A stretch of 64,000 nt of DNA from Thiohalospira halophila DSM 15071 (GTDB lineage: Bacteria > Pseudomonadota > Gammaproteobacteria > Thiohalospirales > Thiohalospiraceae): contig NZ_FOMJ01000001.1 of the NCBI RefSeq assembly GCF_900112605.1, forward strand, positions 582,577-646,576. The letters run 5' to 3'. Positions 45,263 through 58,300 of this stretch are shown piece after piece. Numbering within the stretch: position 1 is the stretch's first letter; each line of letters opens with the position of its first letter. The notes under the pieces are model-generated. The model did no database searches. It was not told where the DNA came from and worked only from the letters and a program-made list of their open reading frames with translations. The position numbers were made by a program, and so were the translations under genes.

Positions 45263-46552
45263 TCAGGCCCCGGCGCCGGTCTCCGCCGGCGCCTTCCCAT
45301 CCGAATAGGGGCGCTCGCCCTCCCATCGCGCCAGGATCACCGCCCCGGTGGCGTCGCTGAAGACGTTCACCGCCGTCCGGGTCATGTCCAGCAGCCGGTC
45401 CACCGCCAGCAGCAGCCCGACCCCTTCCAGGGGCAGGCCGAGGCTGGTGAGGATGAGGGTGATGGCCACCAGGCTCGCCGCCGGCACGCCGGCCACCCCG
45501 ATGGAGGTCGCCAGCGCCATGACCACCACCAGCGCCTGCTCGGCCAGCCCCAGGTCCAGGCCGTAGGCCTGGGCGATGAAGAGCACCGCCGCGCACTCGT
45601 AGAGCGCCGTGCCGTCCATGTTCACCGTCGCCCCCAGGGGGAGGACGACGCTGGAGGTCCGATTGGAGACACCGGCCCCCTGCTCCACGCGATTGAGGGT
45701 CAGCGGCAGGGTCCCCGAGGAGGAGGCGGTGGAGAAGGCGGTAAGCAGCACCGGGGCCAGGTTGCGCAGGTGGCGGCGGGGGTCCACGCCGGTGGTCCAC
45801 CACAGCGCCAGGGGAAGCACGACCAGGCCGTGGAGGAGGAGTGCACCGACCACGGTGGCGAAGAAGACGGCCAGGGAGGCGAAGGCCTCCACCCCCGTCT
45901 CGGCCACCGTCATCGCCACCAGGGCGAAGACCCCGATGGGGGTAAGGCGCAGGACCCAGCCGGTGACCCGCATCATCACGGCGAAGGACTCGTCCCAGAA
46001 GGTGCGCAGGGTTGCCGCCCCCTCCCCCAGGCGGCCAATGGCCAGGCCGAAGACCAGGGCGAAGACGATGAGGCCGAGGAGCTGCCCCTCGGACGCCGCG
46101 GCGAAGATGTTCTCGGGGATGAGCCGATCCAGGAGGCTCCACGCCTCGTCCCCTTCGGCCCGCAGGGACTGCCCCACTTGCGCGGTCTCCGCATCCAGGC
46201 CCAGGGAGTCCCCCACCGGCGCACCACCGCTCAACCCCGGCTGGACCAGGTTCACCGCCCCGAGGGCAATGAAGACCGCCACGGTGCCGGAGGCGAGATA
46301 GTAGGCAACCGTGCGCAGCCCCAGGCGCCCGAGGCCATCGCCGGTCCCGATGCCGGCGATCCCGCTGACCAGGGCACTGAAGACCAGCGGCACCACCAGG
46401 ACGAAGAGGGCATCCAGGAAGAGGCCGCCGATGGTCTCCAGGGCCGCATGGGGGGCAAGACCCAGCCAGCGTGTCTCCGGCGTCAGGGCCAGTCCTGCGA
46501 CCACCGCGAGGGCCAGGCTGGCCAGGATGGCACGGGGAGAGACCGGTGCCAT
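45263..46552 (-). CDS. dicarboxylate/amino acid:cation symporter (DAACS family)
   Basis: A 429-residue secondary transporter of the GltP/DctA family, which takes up glutamate, aspartate or C4-dicarboxylates with protons or sodium. It has about eight helices plus two hairpins; the serine-rich hairpin is AFSTASSSGTLPLTLNRVEQ, and helix 7 reads VVLPLGATVNMDGTALYE, followed by VDRLLDMTRTAVNVFSDATGA. The substrate cannot be fixed. I use ATG 46552; an in-frame TTG at 46561 has GGGAG at good spacing and may be the real start. It lies 12 bases after ppiD. It interrupts the ppiD-fabI order seen in Pseudomonas. Confidence 0.9.
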   Translation of the reverse strand: MAPVSPRAILASLALAVVAGLALTPETRWLGLAPHAALETIGGLFLDALFVLVVPLVFSALVSGIAGIGTGDGLGRLGLRTVAYYLASGTVAVFIALGAVNLVQPGLSGGAPVGDSLGLDAETAQVGQSLRAEGDEAWSLLDRLIPENIFAAASEGQLLGLIVFALVFGLAIGRLGEGAATLRTFWDESFAVMMRVTGWVLRLTPIGVFALVAMTVAETGVEAFASLAVFFATVVGALLLHGLVVLPLALWWTTGVDPRRHLRNLAPVLLTAFSTASSSGTLPLTLNRVEQGAGVSNRTSSVVLPLGATVNMDGTALYECAAVLFIAQAYGLDLGLAEQALVVVMALATSIGVAGVPAASLVAITLILTSLGLPLEGVGLLLAVDRLLDMTRTAVNVFSDATGAVILARWEGERPYSDGKAPAETGAGA

Positions 46553-46564
46553 CGCGCTCAAGGC

Positions 46565-48460
46565 CTACTCCCGTTCGAGGTTGATGGAGATGTCGGCCTG
46601 TTCACGCAGGGACCCTACGACCCCGGCGAACTCGGTCCGGGCATTGGTCTCCACGAGCTGCCGCTGGATGCGCTGGCGTTCTCCTTCCTCGAGGCCTTCC
46701 GGATCCCCGGGAATCACCCTGAAGACACCGATGACCGCACGGTCTCCGTCACCCAGGGTCGTGGTCTCGAAGCTGGCACCCTCCCCGGGACGGGCAATCC
46801 GGAAAGCGGAACGGGTAACGGCTTCAGGGATCTCACCATCCCCGCGGCGGCCGATCCGACGCGGACCCTGCCAGGCCGGAAGTGCCTCCGGCTCGGCCCC
46901 GGATGCGAGTTCCTCCCGGAGTTCCGTCGCCCGCTCTTCGGCCGCTTCCGCGGCGCGGTCCCGAGCCAGGGTCTCGCGTATCCGGTCGCTGACCTCCTCC
47001 AGGGGACGGCGCTGCGCCGGCTGGTGCTCCCGGACCCGGAGCACCGCCACGCGATCGTCGCTGAGCTCCAGCAGCTGGCTGTTGTAGCGTTCCTCCAGGA
47101 CCTCGCCTCCGAAGGCCGCCTGAACCACGGGCTCCTTACTAGCCAGCCCCTCGTCGGCGCTTTCACGGCCGAAGGGCCCGGTCTCGCGGATCTCCAGCCC
47201 CAGAGAGTCGGCCGCCGGCTGCAGGGTATCGGCGTGTTCATAGGCGAGGTTCGCCAGCTCCTCGGTGGCCTCCACGAACCGGCGCTCCGCCCGCCCCTGG
47301 CGGAGCGAGCGCGCCAGCTCGTCGCGCACCTCGGCGAAGGGCGGCACCTCGGCCTCATCCACCTCCTCCAGCCGGATCAGGTGATAGCCGAACTCCGAGC
47401 GCACCGGGCCGGCCACCTCTCCCCGCTCCAGGCCGAAGGCGGCATCGGTAACCGCCGGGTCCAGATCATCCCGGGTGAACCAGCCCAGGTCACCGCCCTC
47501 GCTGGCGGTCGCCCGATCCTCGGAGTGCTCCCGGGCCAGATCGGCGAATTCCTTCCCCTCATCGAGCTCTTCCAGGACCGCCTCGGCCTCCGCCCGCGCC
47601 TCTTCCCAGCCCTGGTCACCACTGCCCTGGGCGGTGAAGAGGATGTGCCGGGCGCGGCGCCGTTCCGGCTCGCCGAACTCATCCTGGCGCGCCTCGTACT
47701 CCTCCCGCAACGCCTCTTCGTCGATCTCGATGTCCTCGGCGACATCGTCCATGGTGAGCTCGACGTAGGCGATTCGAACCTGTTCCGGAGTCCGGTATCG
47801 CTCCGCGTGGGACTCGTAGTGGGCCCGAATATCCTCTTGGGCAACGGCCCCCGGGTCGGCGAACTCACTCAGCGGCACCCGTAGCCAGCCCACCTCTCGC
47901 CGTTGCCGCCAGAGGGCGATGTAGTCATCCACCTGCCGCGGAGTAGCCAGGGCCGTCTCCTCCACACCGGCCCGGAGCTGCTGGACCAGGAGGTCCTGGC
48001 GCACCCGGTCCTCGAACTGCCCCGGCAGCATGCCCTGGCTGGAGAGCGCCTGCTCGTAGCGCTCCCGGGAGAAGTCGCCGCCCTCCTGGAAGGCGCGGAC
48101 GGCGCGGATCCGCGAGGCGAGCTCCCGATCGCCGATGGTGTAGCCGGCATCCCGGAGGGCACCGAGGAGCACACGCTCCTCCACCATGCCCTGGAGTACC
48201 TGTTCACGGATGGTCGCCTCGTCGAAGCCCGCTGCGGCCATGTCCTCGCCGAGGACCTCCTGCAGTTGCTGGCGACGCTGGTAGAAGGCGCGCTGGAACT
48301 CCTGCCGCGCGATGGACTGACCGTCGACCTCGGCCACGGAAGGCGGTCCGCCGCCACCCGTATACTCCTGCACACCCCAGAGGGCGAAGGGGATGGTGAT
48401 CAGTATGACGATGACCCAGGCGATCCAGCCCTGGGCCCGGCTACGGATGGCGTCGAGCAT
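46565..48460 (-). CDS. ppiD: periplasmic folding chaperone PpiD (SurA/PPIC type)
   Basis: A 631-residue membrane-anchored chaperone. Residues 8-28 (GWIAWVIVILITIPFALWG) form the single anchor. A SurA-type N-domain with EVDGQSIARQEFQRAFYQRRQQL follows. The parvulin domain (about residues 255-365) has ARHILFTAQG, SEGGDLGWFTRDDLDPAVTDAAF and GPVRSEFGYHLIRL. The C-terminal half is acidic and helical. PpiD helps newly exported proteins fold near the Sec channel. It keeps its usual place downstream of hupB, with tRNA-Val between. ATG 48460 starts the conserved MLDAIR region; upstream extension to 48487 is unnecessary. Confidence 0.94.
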   Translation of the reverse strand: MLDAIRSRAQGWIAWVIVILITIPFALWGVQEYTGGGGPPSVAEVDGQSIARQEFQRAFYQRRQQLQEVLGEDMAAAGFDEATIREQVLQGMVEERVLLGALRDAGYTIGDRELASRIRAVRAFQEGGDFSRERYEQALSSQGMLPGQFEDRVRQDLLVQQLRAGVEETALATPRQVDDYIALWRQRREVGWLRVPLSEFADPGAVAQEDIRAHYESHAERYRTPEQVRIAYVELTMDDVAEDIEIDEEALREEYEARQDEFGEPERRRARHILFTAQGSGDQGWEEARAEAEAVLEELDEGKEFADLAREHSEDRATASEGGDLGWFTRDDLDPAVTDAAFGLERGEVAGPVRSEFGYHLIRLEEVDEAEVPPFAEVRDELARSLRQGRAERRFVEATEELANLAYEHADTLQPAADSLGLEIRETGPFGRESADEGLASKEPVVQAAFGGEVLEERYNSQLLELSDDRVAVLRVREHQPAQRRPLEEVSDRIRETLARDRAAEAAEERATELREELASGAEPEALPAWQGPRRIGRRGDGEIPEAVTRSAFRIARPGEGASFETTTLGDGDRAVIGVFRVIPGDPEGLEEGERQRIQRQLVETNARTEFAGVVGSLREQADISINLERE

Positions 48461-48488
48461 GGTTGGTCCGTCCGATCGGGAATCCATG

Positions 48489-48523
48489 AGAAAGGGGCGT
48501 ACCCGCAGGCACGCCCCTTTTCC
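48489..48523 (-). terminator. rho-independent terminator downstream of hupB and tRNA-Val
   Basis: On the minus strand AAAAGGGGCGTGCC and GGTACGCCCCTTTC form a strong stem around CTGCG. A second hairpin (GGGGACC with GGTCCCC, 48535-48552) precedes it. It would end the hupB-tRNA-Val transcript before ppiD. Confidence 0.75.
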
Positions 48524-48599
48524 TGGCAGACAGCGGGGACCCTGCGGTCCCCGGACTACCGCGGGAGCGACCTGATGATCGCCGCCGCACGAGCTTCAA

Positions 48600-48675
48600 T
48601 GGTGGGTGCTGAGGGGCTCGAACCCCCGACATTCGCCTTGTAAGGGCGACGCTCTCCCAGCTGAGCTAAGCACCC
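48600..48675 (-). tRNA. tRNA-Val (anticodon TAC)
   Basis: On the minus strand the acceptor GGGTGCT pairs with AGCACCC, the D-arm GCTCAGCTGGGAGAGC is standard, the anticodon loop is CTTACAA (anticodon TAC), and the T-arm is GGGGGTTCGAGCCCC. CCA is encoded. It lies 16 bases after the hupB stop, on the same strand. Confidence 0.98.
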
Positions 48676-48691
48676 GTCTCTGAGCGTGTAC

Positions 48692-48964
48692 TCAGTTCAC
48701 CGCATCCTTGAGGGCCTTGCCGGGCTTGAAGGCAGGGACCTTGGCGGCGGCGATCTTGATCTCTTCGCCGGTACGCGGGTTACGGCCGGTACGGGCGGCG
48801 CGCTCACGCACAGAGAAGGTACCGAAACCGACGATGCTGATCTGGTCGTTCTTCTTCAGCGCGTCGGTGACGGCATCCACCGTCGCATCCAGCGCCCGAC
48901 CGGCCGCAGCCTTGGAAAGATCAGCCCCTTCGGCAATGGCGTCGATGAGTTCAGACTTGTTCAC
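48692..48964 (-). CDS. hupB: DNA-binding protein HU (beta type)
   Basis: A 90-residue nucleoid protein. It reads [20 protein letters not shown], then [25 protein letters not shown], the DNA-gripping beta arm, and [15 protein letters not shown] at the end. The start is a GTG at 48964, with GAGGGGAAG ahead. A strong promoter precedes it (TTGACA and TATAAC, 49035-49064). The order lon-hupB-ppiD is conserved, and here a tRNA-Val gene follows on the same transcript. Confidence 0.97.
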   Translation of the reverse strand: MNKSELIDAIAEGADLSKAAAGRALDATVDAVTDALKKNDQISIVGFGTFSVRERAARTGRNPRTGEEIKIAAAKVPAFKPGKALKDAVN

Positions 48965-49034
48965 GCGACTTCCCCTCTTTGTTCTTGAAAACTCGCCGTC
49001 CGTAGCTCCGGCGGCAGCGAAATGGGTGCCTGGG

Positions 49035-49064
49035 GTTATATCAATGGCACGAAACGACTGTCAA
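49035..49064 (-). promoter_or_regulatory. strong sigma-70-type promoter for hupB
   Basis: On the minus strand TTGACA (49059-49064) is a perfect -35, followed by 18 bases and TATAAC (49035-49040). The leader to the GTG start is about 65 bases. Confidence 0.8.
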
Positions 49065-49164
49065 TGAAGCCCGTCACGGGCCCACGGGCCACCGCCAGAC
49101 TTCCCTCCAGAGGCGATGCCCCGGCACGAACCCACTATGGGCCATCCGGAGAGCGGGATCAACC

Positions 49165-49190
49165 CGAGACGGCGCGTGCGCGCCATCTCG
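49165..49190 (-). terminator. hairpin downstream of lon
   Basis: CGAGATGGCGCG and CGCGCCGTCTCG form a long stem with one mismatch, starting 19 bases after the lon stop. The T-run that should follow is poor, so its efficiency as terminator is uncertain. Confidence 0.55.
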
Positions 49191-49208
49191 CCCAGGGCGG
49201 GAAGTCGA

Positions 49209-51635
<2,427 letters not shown>

Positions 51636-51655
51636 GGGATACCTCTTGCAATAGG

Positions 51656-51675
51656 GGGGTCCGCCGGTGGACCCC
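51656..51675 (-). other. hairpin in the lon leader
   Basis: GGGGTCC and GGACCCC pair around six bases, between the sigma-32 promoter and the lon ATG. There is no T-run. It may be the end of the clpX transcript or a leader structure of lon. Confidence 0.5.
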
Positions 51676-51692
51676 GAATACCTGACTACACT

Positions 51693-51719
51693 ATGGGGTC
51701 ACTACCGGCGGCTTTCAAG
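51693..51719 (-). promoter_or_regulatory. sigma-32 heat-shock promoter of lon
   Basis: On the minus strand CTTGAAA (51713-51719) and CCCCATAGT, whose core CCCCAT covers 51693-51698, are 14 bases apart, matching the E. coli sigma-32 pattern (CTTGAAA, 11-16 bases, CCCCAT). It lies 58 bases before the lon ATG, within the 91-base gap after clpX. Confidence 0.88.
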
Positions 51720-51726
51720 CGGAGGG

Positions 51727-53001
51727 TCAGTGGTCGGTGGCAGCCTGCTGCTGCTCGCCACCCTCGTAGATGAAGATGGGCTGGGTCTCTTCGGTGATGA
51801 CGCCCTCGTCGATGACCACCTTGGCCACGCCCTCCATGGAGGGGAGCTCGTACATGGTCTCCTGGAGGTGGTGCTCCAGGATGGAGCGCAGCCCCCGGGC
51901 GCCGGTCTTGCGTTCCATGGCCTTGCGCGCCACGGCCCGCAGCGCCTCTTCCCGGAACTCCAGCTCCACCCCCTCCATCTCGAACAGGCGGGCGTACTGC
52001 TTGGTCAGGGCGTTCTTGGGCTCGGTAAGGATCTCGATGAGGGCATCCTCGTCGAGCTCGTCCAGTACGGCGAGCACCGGGACGCGGCCCACGAACTCGG
52101 GGATGAGACCGAACTTCACCAGGTCCTCGGGCTCGGCGGTATGCATCAGCTCCTGTTCCGAGACCTTGTCGTCGCTGGACCGGATCTCGGCGCCGAAGCC
52201 GATGCCGCCCTTCTCGGTGCGCTCCCGGACCACCTTGTCCAGGCCGGCGAAGGCGCCGCCGACGATGAACATGATGTTCTTGGTATCCACCTGCAGGAAC
52301 TCCTGCTGGGGATGCTTGCGCCCGCCCTGGGGCGGTACCGAGGCCACCGTGCCCTCGATGAGCTTGAGCAGGGCCTGCTGCACGCCCTCCCCGGAGACGT
52401 CCCGGGTAATGGAGGGGTTGTCCGACTTGCGGGAGATCTTGTCGATCTCGTCGATGTAGACGATGCCGTTCTGCGCCTTCTCGACGTCGTAGTCGCACTT
52501 CTGCAGCAGCTTCTGGATGATGTTCTCCACATCCTCGCCCACGTAGCCCGCCTCGGTGAGCGTGGTGGCGTCGGCGATGGTGAAGGGGACATTGAGCATC
52601 CGCGCCAGGGTCTCGGCCAGCAGGGTCTTGCCGGAACCGGTGGGCCCGATGAGCAGGATGTTGCTCTTGGCCAGCTCCACGTCATCCTTGCGCTGGCCGC
52701 TCTCCAACCGCTTGTAGTGGTTGTAGACGGCCACCGAGAGCGCCTTCTTGGCCGTGTCCTGGCCGATGACGTACTCGCCCAGGGTGCCGTGGATCTCGGA
52801 CGGGGTGGGCAGCTTGTTCCGGCCGGTGCTCGCCTCCTGCTCCTGGATCTCCTCGCGGATGATCTCGTTGCACAGATCCACGCACTCGTCGCAGATGAAC
52901 ACGGACGGACCGGCGATGAGCTTGCGGACTTCGTGCTGGCTCTTGCCGCAGAAGGAACAGTAGAGCAGCTTCTCGTCGCCGCCGTGCTTTTCGTCGCTCA
53001 T
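51727..53001 (-). CDS. clpX: ATP-dependent Clp protease ATP-binding subunit ClpX
   Basis: A 424-residue AAA+ unfoldase that feeds proteins to ClpP. The N-terminal zinc-binding domain has the four cysteines in [12 protein letters not shown] and [10 protein letters not shown]. The P-loop is [15 protein letters not shown], Walker [11 protein letters not shown], and the ClpP-binding loop region lies in the mid-part ([14 protein letters not shown] after it). It follows clpP by 60 bases on the same strand, in the standard tig-clpP-clpX order. Confidence 0.98.
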   Translation of the reverse strand: MSDEKHGGDEKLLYCSFCGKSQHEVRKLIAGPSVFICDECVDLCNEIIREEIQEQEASTGRNKLPTPSEIHGTLGEYVIGQDTAKKALSVAVYNHYKRLESGQRKDDVELAKSNILLIGPTGSGKTLLAETLARMLNVPFTIADATTLTEAGYVGEDVENIIQKLLQKCDYDVEKAQNGIVYIDEIDKISRKSDNPSITRDVSGEGVQQALLKLIEGTVASVPPQGGRKHPQQEFLQVDTKNIMFIVGGAFAGLDKVVRERTEKGGIGFGAEIRSSDDKVSEQELMHTAEPEDLVKFGLIPEFVGRVPVLAVLDELDEDALIEILTEPKNALTKQYARLFEMEGVELEFREEALRAVARKAMERKTGARGLRSILEHHLQETMYELPSMEGVAKVVIDEGVITEETQPIFIYEGGEQQQAATDH

Positions 53002-53061
53002 TGAACCACCTCGCTGTGCCTGGTTTCGAGGGTGCCGCGCACCGGAACTTCGCGGCGGATG

Positions 53062-53706
53062 TCAGGCACCGGCATCCGCCCCGCGATGGGTCATGACCTC
53101 GTCGATCAGGCCGTACTCCACCGATTCCTCGGCGCTCATGAAGAAGTCGCGGTCGGTATCCCGGGCGACCTTCTCCTCGTCCTGACCGGTGTGGTGGGTC
53201 ATGATCTTGTTGAGCCGCTCGCGGACCTTGAGGATCTCGTTGGCGTGGATCTCGATGTCCGACGCCTGGCCCTGGAAGCCGCCCAGGGGCTGGTGGATCA
53301 TCATCCGCGAGTGCGGCAGGGCGAACCGCTTGCCCGCCGCGCCGGCGGTGAGCAGGAGCGCCCCCATGCTCGCCGCCTGGCCCACGCACATGGTGGCCAC
53401 GTCCGGCTTGATGAACTGCATGGTGTCGTAGATCGACAGCCCGGCGGTCACGGAGCCGCCGGGGCTGTTGATGTAGAGGTGGATATCCTTGTCGGGATTC
53501 TCGGATTCCAGGTAGAGGAGCTGGGCCACGATAAGGTTGGCCATGTGGTCCTCCACCGGCCCCGTCAGGAAGATGACCCGTTCCCGGAGCAGGCGCGAGA
53601 AGATGTCGTAGGCACGCTCCCCGCGGGCGCTCTGCTCCACGACCATGGGGACGAGGCCGGAGTTCTGGATCTCCGGGGCCATGCCCTGTCCTTCGCCTTC
53701 GCTCAT
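53062..53706 (-). CDS. clpP: ATP-dependent Clp protease proteolytic subunit ClpP
   Basis: A 214-residue serine protease that forms the ClpP barrel. The catalytic serine is in [13 protein letters not shown], the histidine in [15 protein letters not shown], and the aspartate in [15 protein letters not shown]. The start [15 protein letters not shown] lies in an ATGA overlap with the end of tig, so the two are translationally coupled; open frame further upstream lies within tig and is discarded. Confidence 0.98.
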   Translation of the reverse strand: MSEGEGQGMAPEIQNSGLVPMVVEQSARGERAYDIFSRLLRERVIFLTGPVEDHMANLIVAQLLYLESENPDKDIHLYINSPGGSVTAGLSIYDTMQFIKPDVATMCVGQAASMGALLLTAGAAGKRFALPHSRMMIHQPLGGFQGQASDIEIHANEILKVRERLNKIMTHHTGQDEEKVARDTDRDFFMSAEESVEYGLIDEVMTHRGADAGA

Positions 53707-55025
53707 GCGTTCTCCCCCTCTGCCTCTTCGGCGCCGGGATTCATCAGATCCTGGAAGCTCATGGGCTTGTCGGTGGTCCGGGCCCGCTCGGCGAACCACT
53801 CCACCACCTTGCCCTCGAGCACCAGGGATTCCACCTCTGCCAGCCGCTGGCGATCCCCATAATAGTAGTCGATCACCTGCTGCGGCTGCTCGTAGGGTGC
53901 CGCGATCTCTTCCACCTTCTCGCGCACCTCGTCGCGATCGGCCTGGAGACTCTCGTCCTCCACGACCTTCGACAGGATGAGGCCCAGCGCCACCCGGCGC
54001 CGCGCCTGCTCGTCGAACATGGAACGGTCGAGGTTCACGTCCTGGGCGGCAGCGCCCTGGGACTGCATCTGCTGGCGCATCTGCTCCACCAGGTTGTCCG
54101 CCTCCTGGTCCACCAGGCCCTGGGGAAGTTCCAGGCCGTGGTTCTGCCACAGCTGCTCCATCACCTGGTCCTTCACACGCTCGCGCAGGCGCTGGTTGAG
54201 CTCGCGCTCCATGTTGGAACGGACCTCGTCACGCAGCGCCTGGACGCTGTCCATGCCCAGGGAGGCGGCGAATTCCTCGGTGACCTCGGGCAGCTGGGGC
54301 GTCTCCACCTTCTTAACCGTGGTCTCGAAACGGGCCGTCTTGGCGGCCAGGTTCTCCGCCGGGTAGTCCTCGGGGAAGGTCACCGACAGCTCCGGGCTCT
54401 CGCCGGCGGAGGTGCCGCGCAGGCCATCCTCGAAGCCCTCGAGCATGCGCGCGGAGCCGATCTCCACGGCGAAGTCGCTGGCCTCGCCGCCCTCGAAGGC
54501 CTCCCCGTCGACGTAGCCCTTGAAGTCCAGGGTGACGCGGTCGCCCTCCTCGGCGGGCCCGTCCTTCTCGACCCACTCCTTGCGCTGCTCGCGGATCATG
54601 TCGAGGGTCCGATCCACGTCGGCCTCCTCGATGGTGACCTGCGGACGCTCCACCTCCAGGGAGGCGGCGTCGGGCACGGTGACCTCGGGGTAGACCTCGA
54701 ACCGGGCGGTGAAGGTCAGCTTGCCGTCATCCCCGATCTGCGGCGCCTCCACCTCGGGGGTGCCGGCGGGGCTGAGCTCCTGCTGGCCCAGCGCCTCGAC
54801 CAGCGAGGACTGGATCACCTCGCCGACCACCTCCTCGCGGACCTGGGAGCCGTAGCGCTTGCGCATGACCGAGAGCGGCACCTTCCCGGGACGGAAACCG
54901 TCGATCCGGGCATTCTTGCGCATCTGCTCCAGCCGCTGGTCCACCTGGGTGGTGACCCGGTCTTCGGGGACGGTGACCGTGAGCCGTCGCTCCAGGCCAC
55001 CGGGGGATTCGACGGAAACGTCCAT
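53703..55025 (-). CDS. tig: trigger factor
   Basis: A 440-residue ribosome-bound chaperone and prolyl isomerase. The N-terminal ribosome-binding domain contains [20 protein letters not shown], the signature near residue 45. The FKBP domain (about 155-245) has [22 protein letters not shown] and [11 protein letters not shown]. The C-terminal chaperone arms are helical and acidic. ATG 55025 has AAGAGGAGTCGAG before it. The tRNA-Leu gene lies 86 bases upstream on the same strand. Confidence 0.97.
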   Translation of the reverse strand: MDVSVESPGGLERRLTVTVPEDRVTTQVDQRLEQMRKNARIDGFRPGKVPLSVMRKRYGSQVREEVVGEVIQSSLVEALGQQELSPAGTPEVEAPQIGDDGKLTFTARFEVYPEVTVPDAASLEVERPQVTIEEADVDRTLDMIREQRKEWVEKDGPAEEGDRVTLDFKGYVDGEAFEGGEASDFAVEIGSARMLEGFEDGLRGTSAGESPELSVTFPEDYPAENLAAKTARFETTVKKVETPQLPEVTEEFAASLGMDSVQALRDEVRSNMERELNQRLRERVKDQVMEQLWQNHGLELPQGLVDQEADNLVEQMRQQMQSQGAAAQDVNLDRSMFDEQARRRVALGLILSKVVEDESLQADRDEVREKVEEIAAPYEQPQQVIDYYYGDRQRLAEVESLVLEGKVVEWFAERARTTDKPMSFQDLMNPGAEEAEGENA

Positions 55026-55111
55026 CTCGACTCCTCTTGTCGGATTCTGCAATTTCAACGCGATTGATCTTCCCGTGACAACCGGCCACGGGTGGGGGTT
55101 TCCCCGAAAGC

Positions 55112-55196
55112 TGGTGCGAAAGGCGAGACTCGAACTCGCACGGGCAAAGCCCACTGGATCCTAAATCCAGCGCGTCTACCATTCCGCCACTTTCGC
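55112..55196 (-). tRNA. tRNA-Leu (anticodon TAG)
   Basis: On the minus strand the acceptor GCGAAAG pairs with CTTTCGC, the D-arm contains GGCGGAATGGTAGACGCG, the anticodon arm is CTGGA-TTTAGGA-TCCAG, and a long variable arm (TGGGCTTTGCCCG) is followed by T-arm CGAGTTCGAGTCTCG. CCA is encoded. It precedes tig, as in other gammaproteobacteria. Confidence 0.98.
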
Positions 55197-55251
55197 GTGG
55201 ATTCGGCCAGTATACCGGCTGTGCCGGCGGCTGCCCAATCGCCCCAAAGCA

Positions 55252-55283
55252 ACGGGCCCGCTCCCCCGGGGGAGCGGGCCCGT
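55252..55283. terminator. 32-base perfect palindrome after the RND gene
   Basis: ACGGGCCCGCTCCCCC followed by its exact complement in reverse forms a 16-bp stem without a loop base. It lies 24 bases past the RND stop, on the minus strand, and would act as terminator for the efflux operon. The following T-run (TTGCTTT) is weak. Confidence 0.7.
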
Positions 55284-55306
55284 CGACCTACCGGCCGGTT
55301 ACCGGA

Positions 55307-58300
55307 TTACGCCGGCGTCTCGCCGCGGCGCTCGGCCTTGCGCTGCAGGTGCCGCTCGTACAGGTAGTAGAGCAGCGGGATGACGAACAGCGTCAGCGCC
55401 GTGGAGGCGAAGACCCCGAACATCAGCGAGATGGCCAGGCCGCCGAAGACCGGGTCCGTCAGGATCACCGACGTGGCGATGATGAGCGCCAGGGCGGTGA
55501 GCATGATGGGCCGCAGCCGCGCGATGCCGGCATGGAGCACGGCGTCGAACAGACCCTCACCGGCCCGCCGGTTGTCCAGGATGAAGTCGATGAGCAACAG
55601 GGAGTTGCGCACCACGATCCCGGCCAGCGCGATGACGCCGATCATGGAGGTGGCGGTGAAGTGCTGCCCCATGGCCCAGTGGCCCGGGAAGACCCCGACC
55701 ATGGTCAGCGGGATCGCCCCCATGACGATGATCGGCACCATGAAGGAGCCGTAGTAGCCCACCAGCACCAGGTAGATGAGGATGATCGCCACGGCAAAGG
55801 CCGAACCCAGGTCGCGGAAGACGTCCAGGGTCAGGCGCATCTCCCCGTCCCAGCGGATGCTGTAGCCGGTGGTATCCGGCGCCGCCATGAAGTACTGGTC
55901 GAGCTTCACGCCGCTGGGCAGGGCGTTGTTGCGCAGGTAGTCCCACATCTTCAGCACGGCGTAGACCTGGCTGGTGGAACCCAGCTCCCCGGTGACGTAG
56001 GCCACCGGCCGCTGGTTGCGGTGCTGGATGGGCTTGGGCGTCGGCTGCTCCTCGATGGTCGCGATCTCGGTGAGCGGGATCTGCCGGCCCTGCTCGTTGG
56101 TGAAGAAGATGTCCTCGAGATCGTCCACGTCCACCCGCGCCTCGGTGGGGATCTGGACGTGGATCGGCACCGGCTCCTGGGCGGTATCCATGTGGATGGT
56201 GCCGATGTCACGACCGTCCAGGAAGGCGTGCAGGGTCTGCGCCACCTCCGCCGGCATGATCCCGGCCAGGGCCGCCTTCTCCCGGTTCACCCGGATATCG
56301 TACTCCCGGGTATCGGCGCTCACCGAGGTGTCGATGTCCACCACGTCGTTGGTCTTCTCGAAGACCTCCGTGCGCAGCTCCCGGGCGATCTCGCGGACCT
56401 TGTCGTAGTCGGGGCCGTAGACCTCGGCGAGGATGGTCGCCCGCACCGGCGGCCCCGGCGGGTCCTCCACCAGCTTGATGTTGGCATCGAAGCGCTCGCC
56501 GATGGCGTCGAGCTTGGGCCGCAGATTGCGCACGATCTCGATGGAGGAGATGTCGCGGTGGTGCTTGTTGGTGAGATTCACCCGCACCGCGCCGACATGC
56601 TCGCCCTCCTTGAGGCTGTTGCCCCGGAGCAGGCCGTTGAAGTCCACCACGCCGGACATGCCCACCGTGGGCTCGTAGCTGGTCACCTCCGGGTGCTCGC
56701 GCAGGACGTCGCCCACGCGCCGGGCCACCCGGTCGGTCCGCTCCAGGGCGGTGCCCTCCGGCATGTCGATGGTGACGTTGAAGGTATTGGTGTTGTTCTT
56801 GGGCAGCATCATGAACTTCACCTTGTCGAAGGCCGGCATGGCCATGACACCCACCATCAGGCCGATGACGATGAGGAAGAACAGGATGCGCGCCCAGATG
56901 GAGCGGAGGATGGGCCGCATGATCACGGCGTAGAGCTTCTCCAGGATCCCCCGCTTGTGCTCCTCGATGCTCTCGTGGCCGCCACCCCCGGCCTTGAGGA
57001 AGCGGTAGGCGAGGTAGGGGGCCACGGTGTAGGCGATGGCCAGGGAGACGATCATCGCCGTGGGCACGAAGAAGGGGATGGGCGCCATGTACGGCCCCAT
57101 CATGCCGGTCACCCAGAACATCGGCACCAGCGCCAGGGCCACGGTGAAGGTGGCGACGTTGGTGGGCTTGCCGATCTCGTTCACCGCGTCGATGGCGGTC
57201 TCCAGGTAGTCCTTCACCTTGCCGCTGTAGTGGCGGTAGATGTTCTCGATGACGACGATGGAGTCGTCCACCAGCAGCCCCAGCGCCAGGATGAGGGCGA
57301 AGAGCGTGATCCGGTTGATGGTCTGGCCCATGGCGTAGCCGATGGCCAGGGTCAGGAAGAGGATGAGCGGGATGGTGATGGTCACGATCCCGGCGGCCCG
57401 CCAGCCCAGGAAGAGGATGAGCAGGACCACCACACTGCCGATGGCGATGCCCAGGTGCTCGATGAGGAAGTTCACCGCCTGGTTGGCCTTGGCGCCGTCG
57501 TTGCGCGTGACGTCCACCCGGACATCCTCCGGGATGACGCTGCCCTGGATCTCGTCCAGCCGCTGGAGCACCCGCTCGGCGACGAAGACCGCGTTGGCCT
57601 CCGGCTTCTTGGCGATGGCCATGCGCACCGCCGGGATCTCCAGGTTCTCCGGCCGCTCGCCGGTGTAGGCGGCGCCGTAGCCGATACGGGTGACGTGGTT
57701 CAGGTCACCGGCGCCGTCGGTCACGGTGGCGACGTCCTTGAGGAAGACCGGACGGTGGCGCTCCAGCGCCACCACCACATCGCCCACCGCGTCGGCATCC
57801 TCCAGCATGCCGCCGGCACGCACCGGGAAGGTGGTGCCGTCCCGAGTAAGCTGGCCGGAGGGGATGTCGATGTTGGTCGCCTCCAGCACCTGGGAGATCT
57901 TGAGCAGGGTGACGTTGTATTCGCGCATGGCCTCCAGGTCGAGGTCCACGTTGATGGTGCGCGAACGCCCGCCGTGCACGTAGGAGGCCGAGGCCCCCTC
58001 CACCCGGCGCAGGTGCTCGATGGCATCCAGACCGATCTGGCGCAGCTCCAGATCGTTGCGCTCCTCGGAGGCCAGAGAGACCTTCATGATGGGAACGTCG
58101 TCCACGTCCACCCGCTGGATCACCGGCTCGTTGGTCCCCGGCGGCATCTGGTCCATGTTGGACATGATCCGGTCATACAGCTTGACCAGGGACGCCTCCT
58201 TGTCCTCGCCCACGTTGAAGCGGACGGTGACCACGCCCATGGAATCCCGCGCCACCGCATAGGTGTCGTCGATCCCCGGCATGCCCTGGAGGATGGACTC

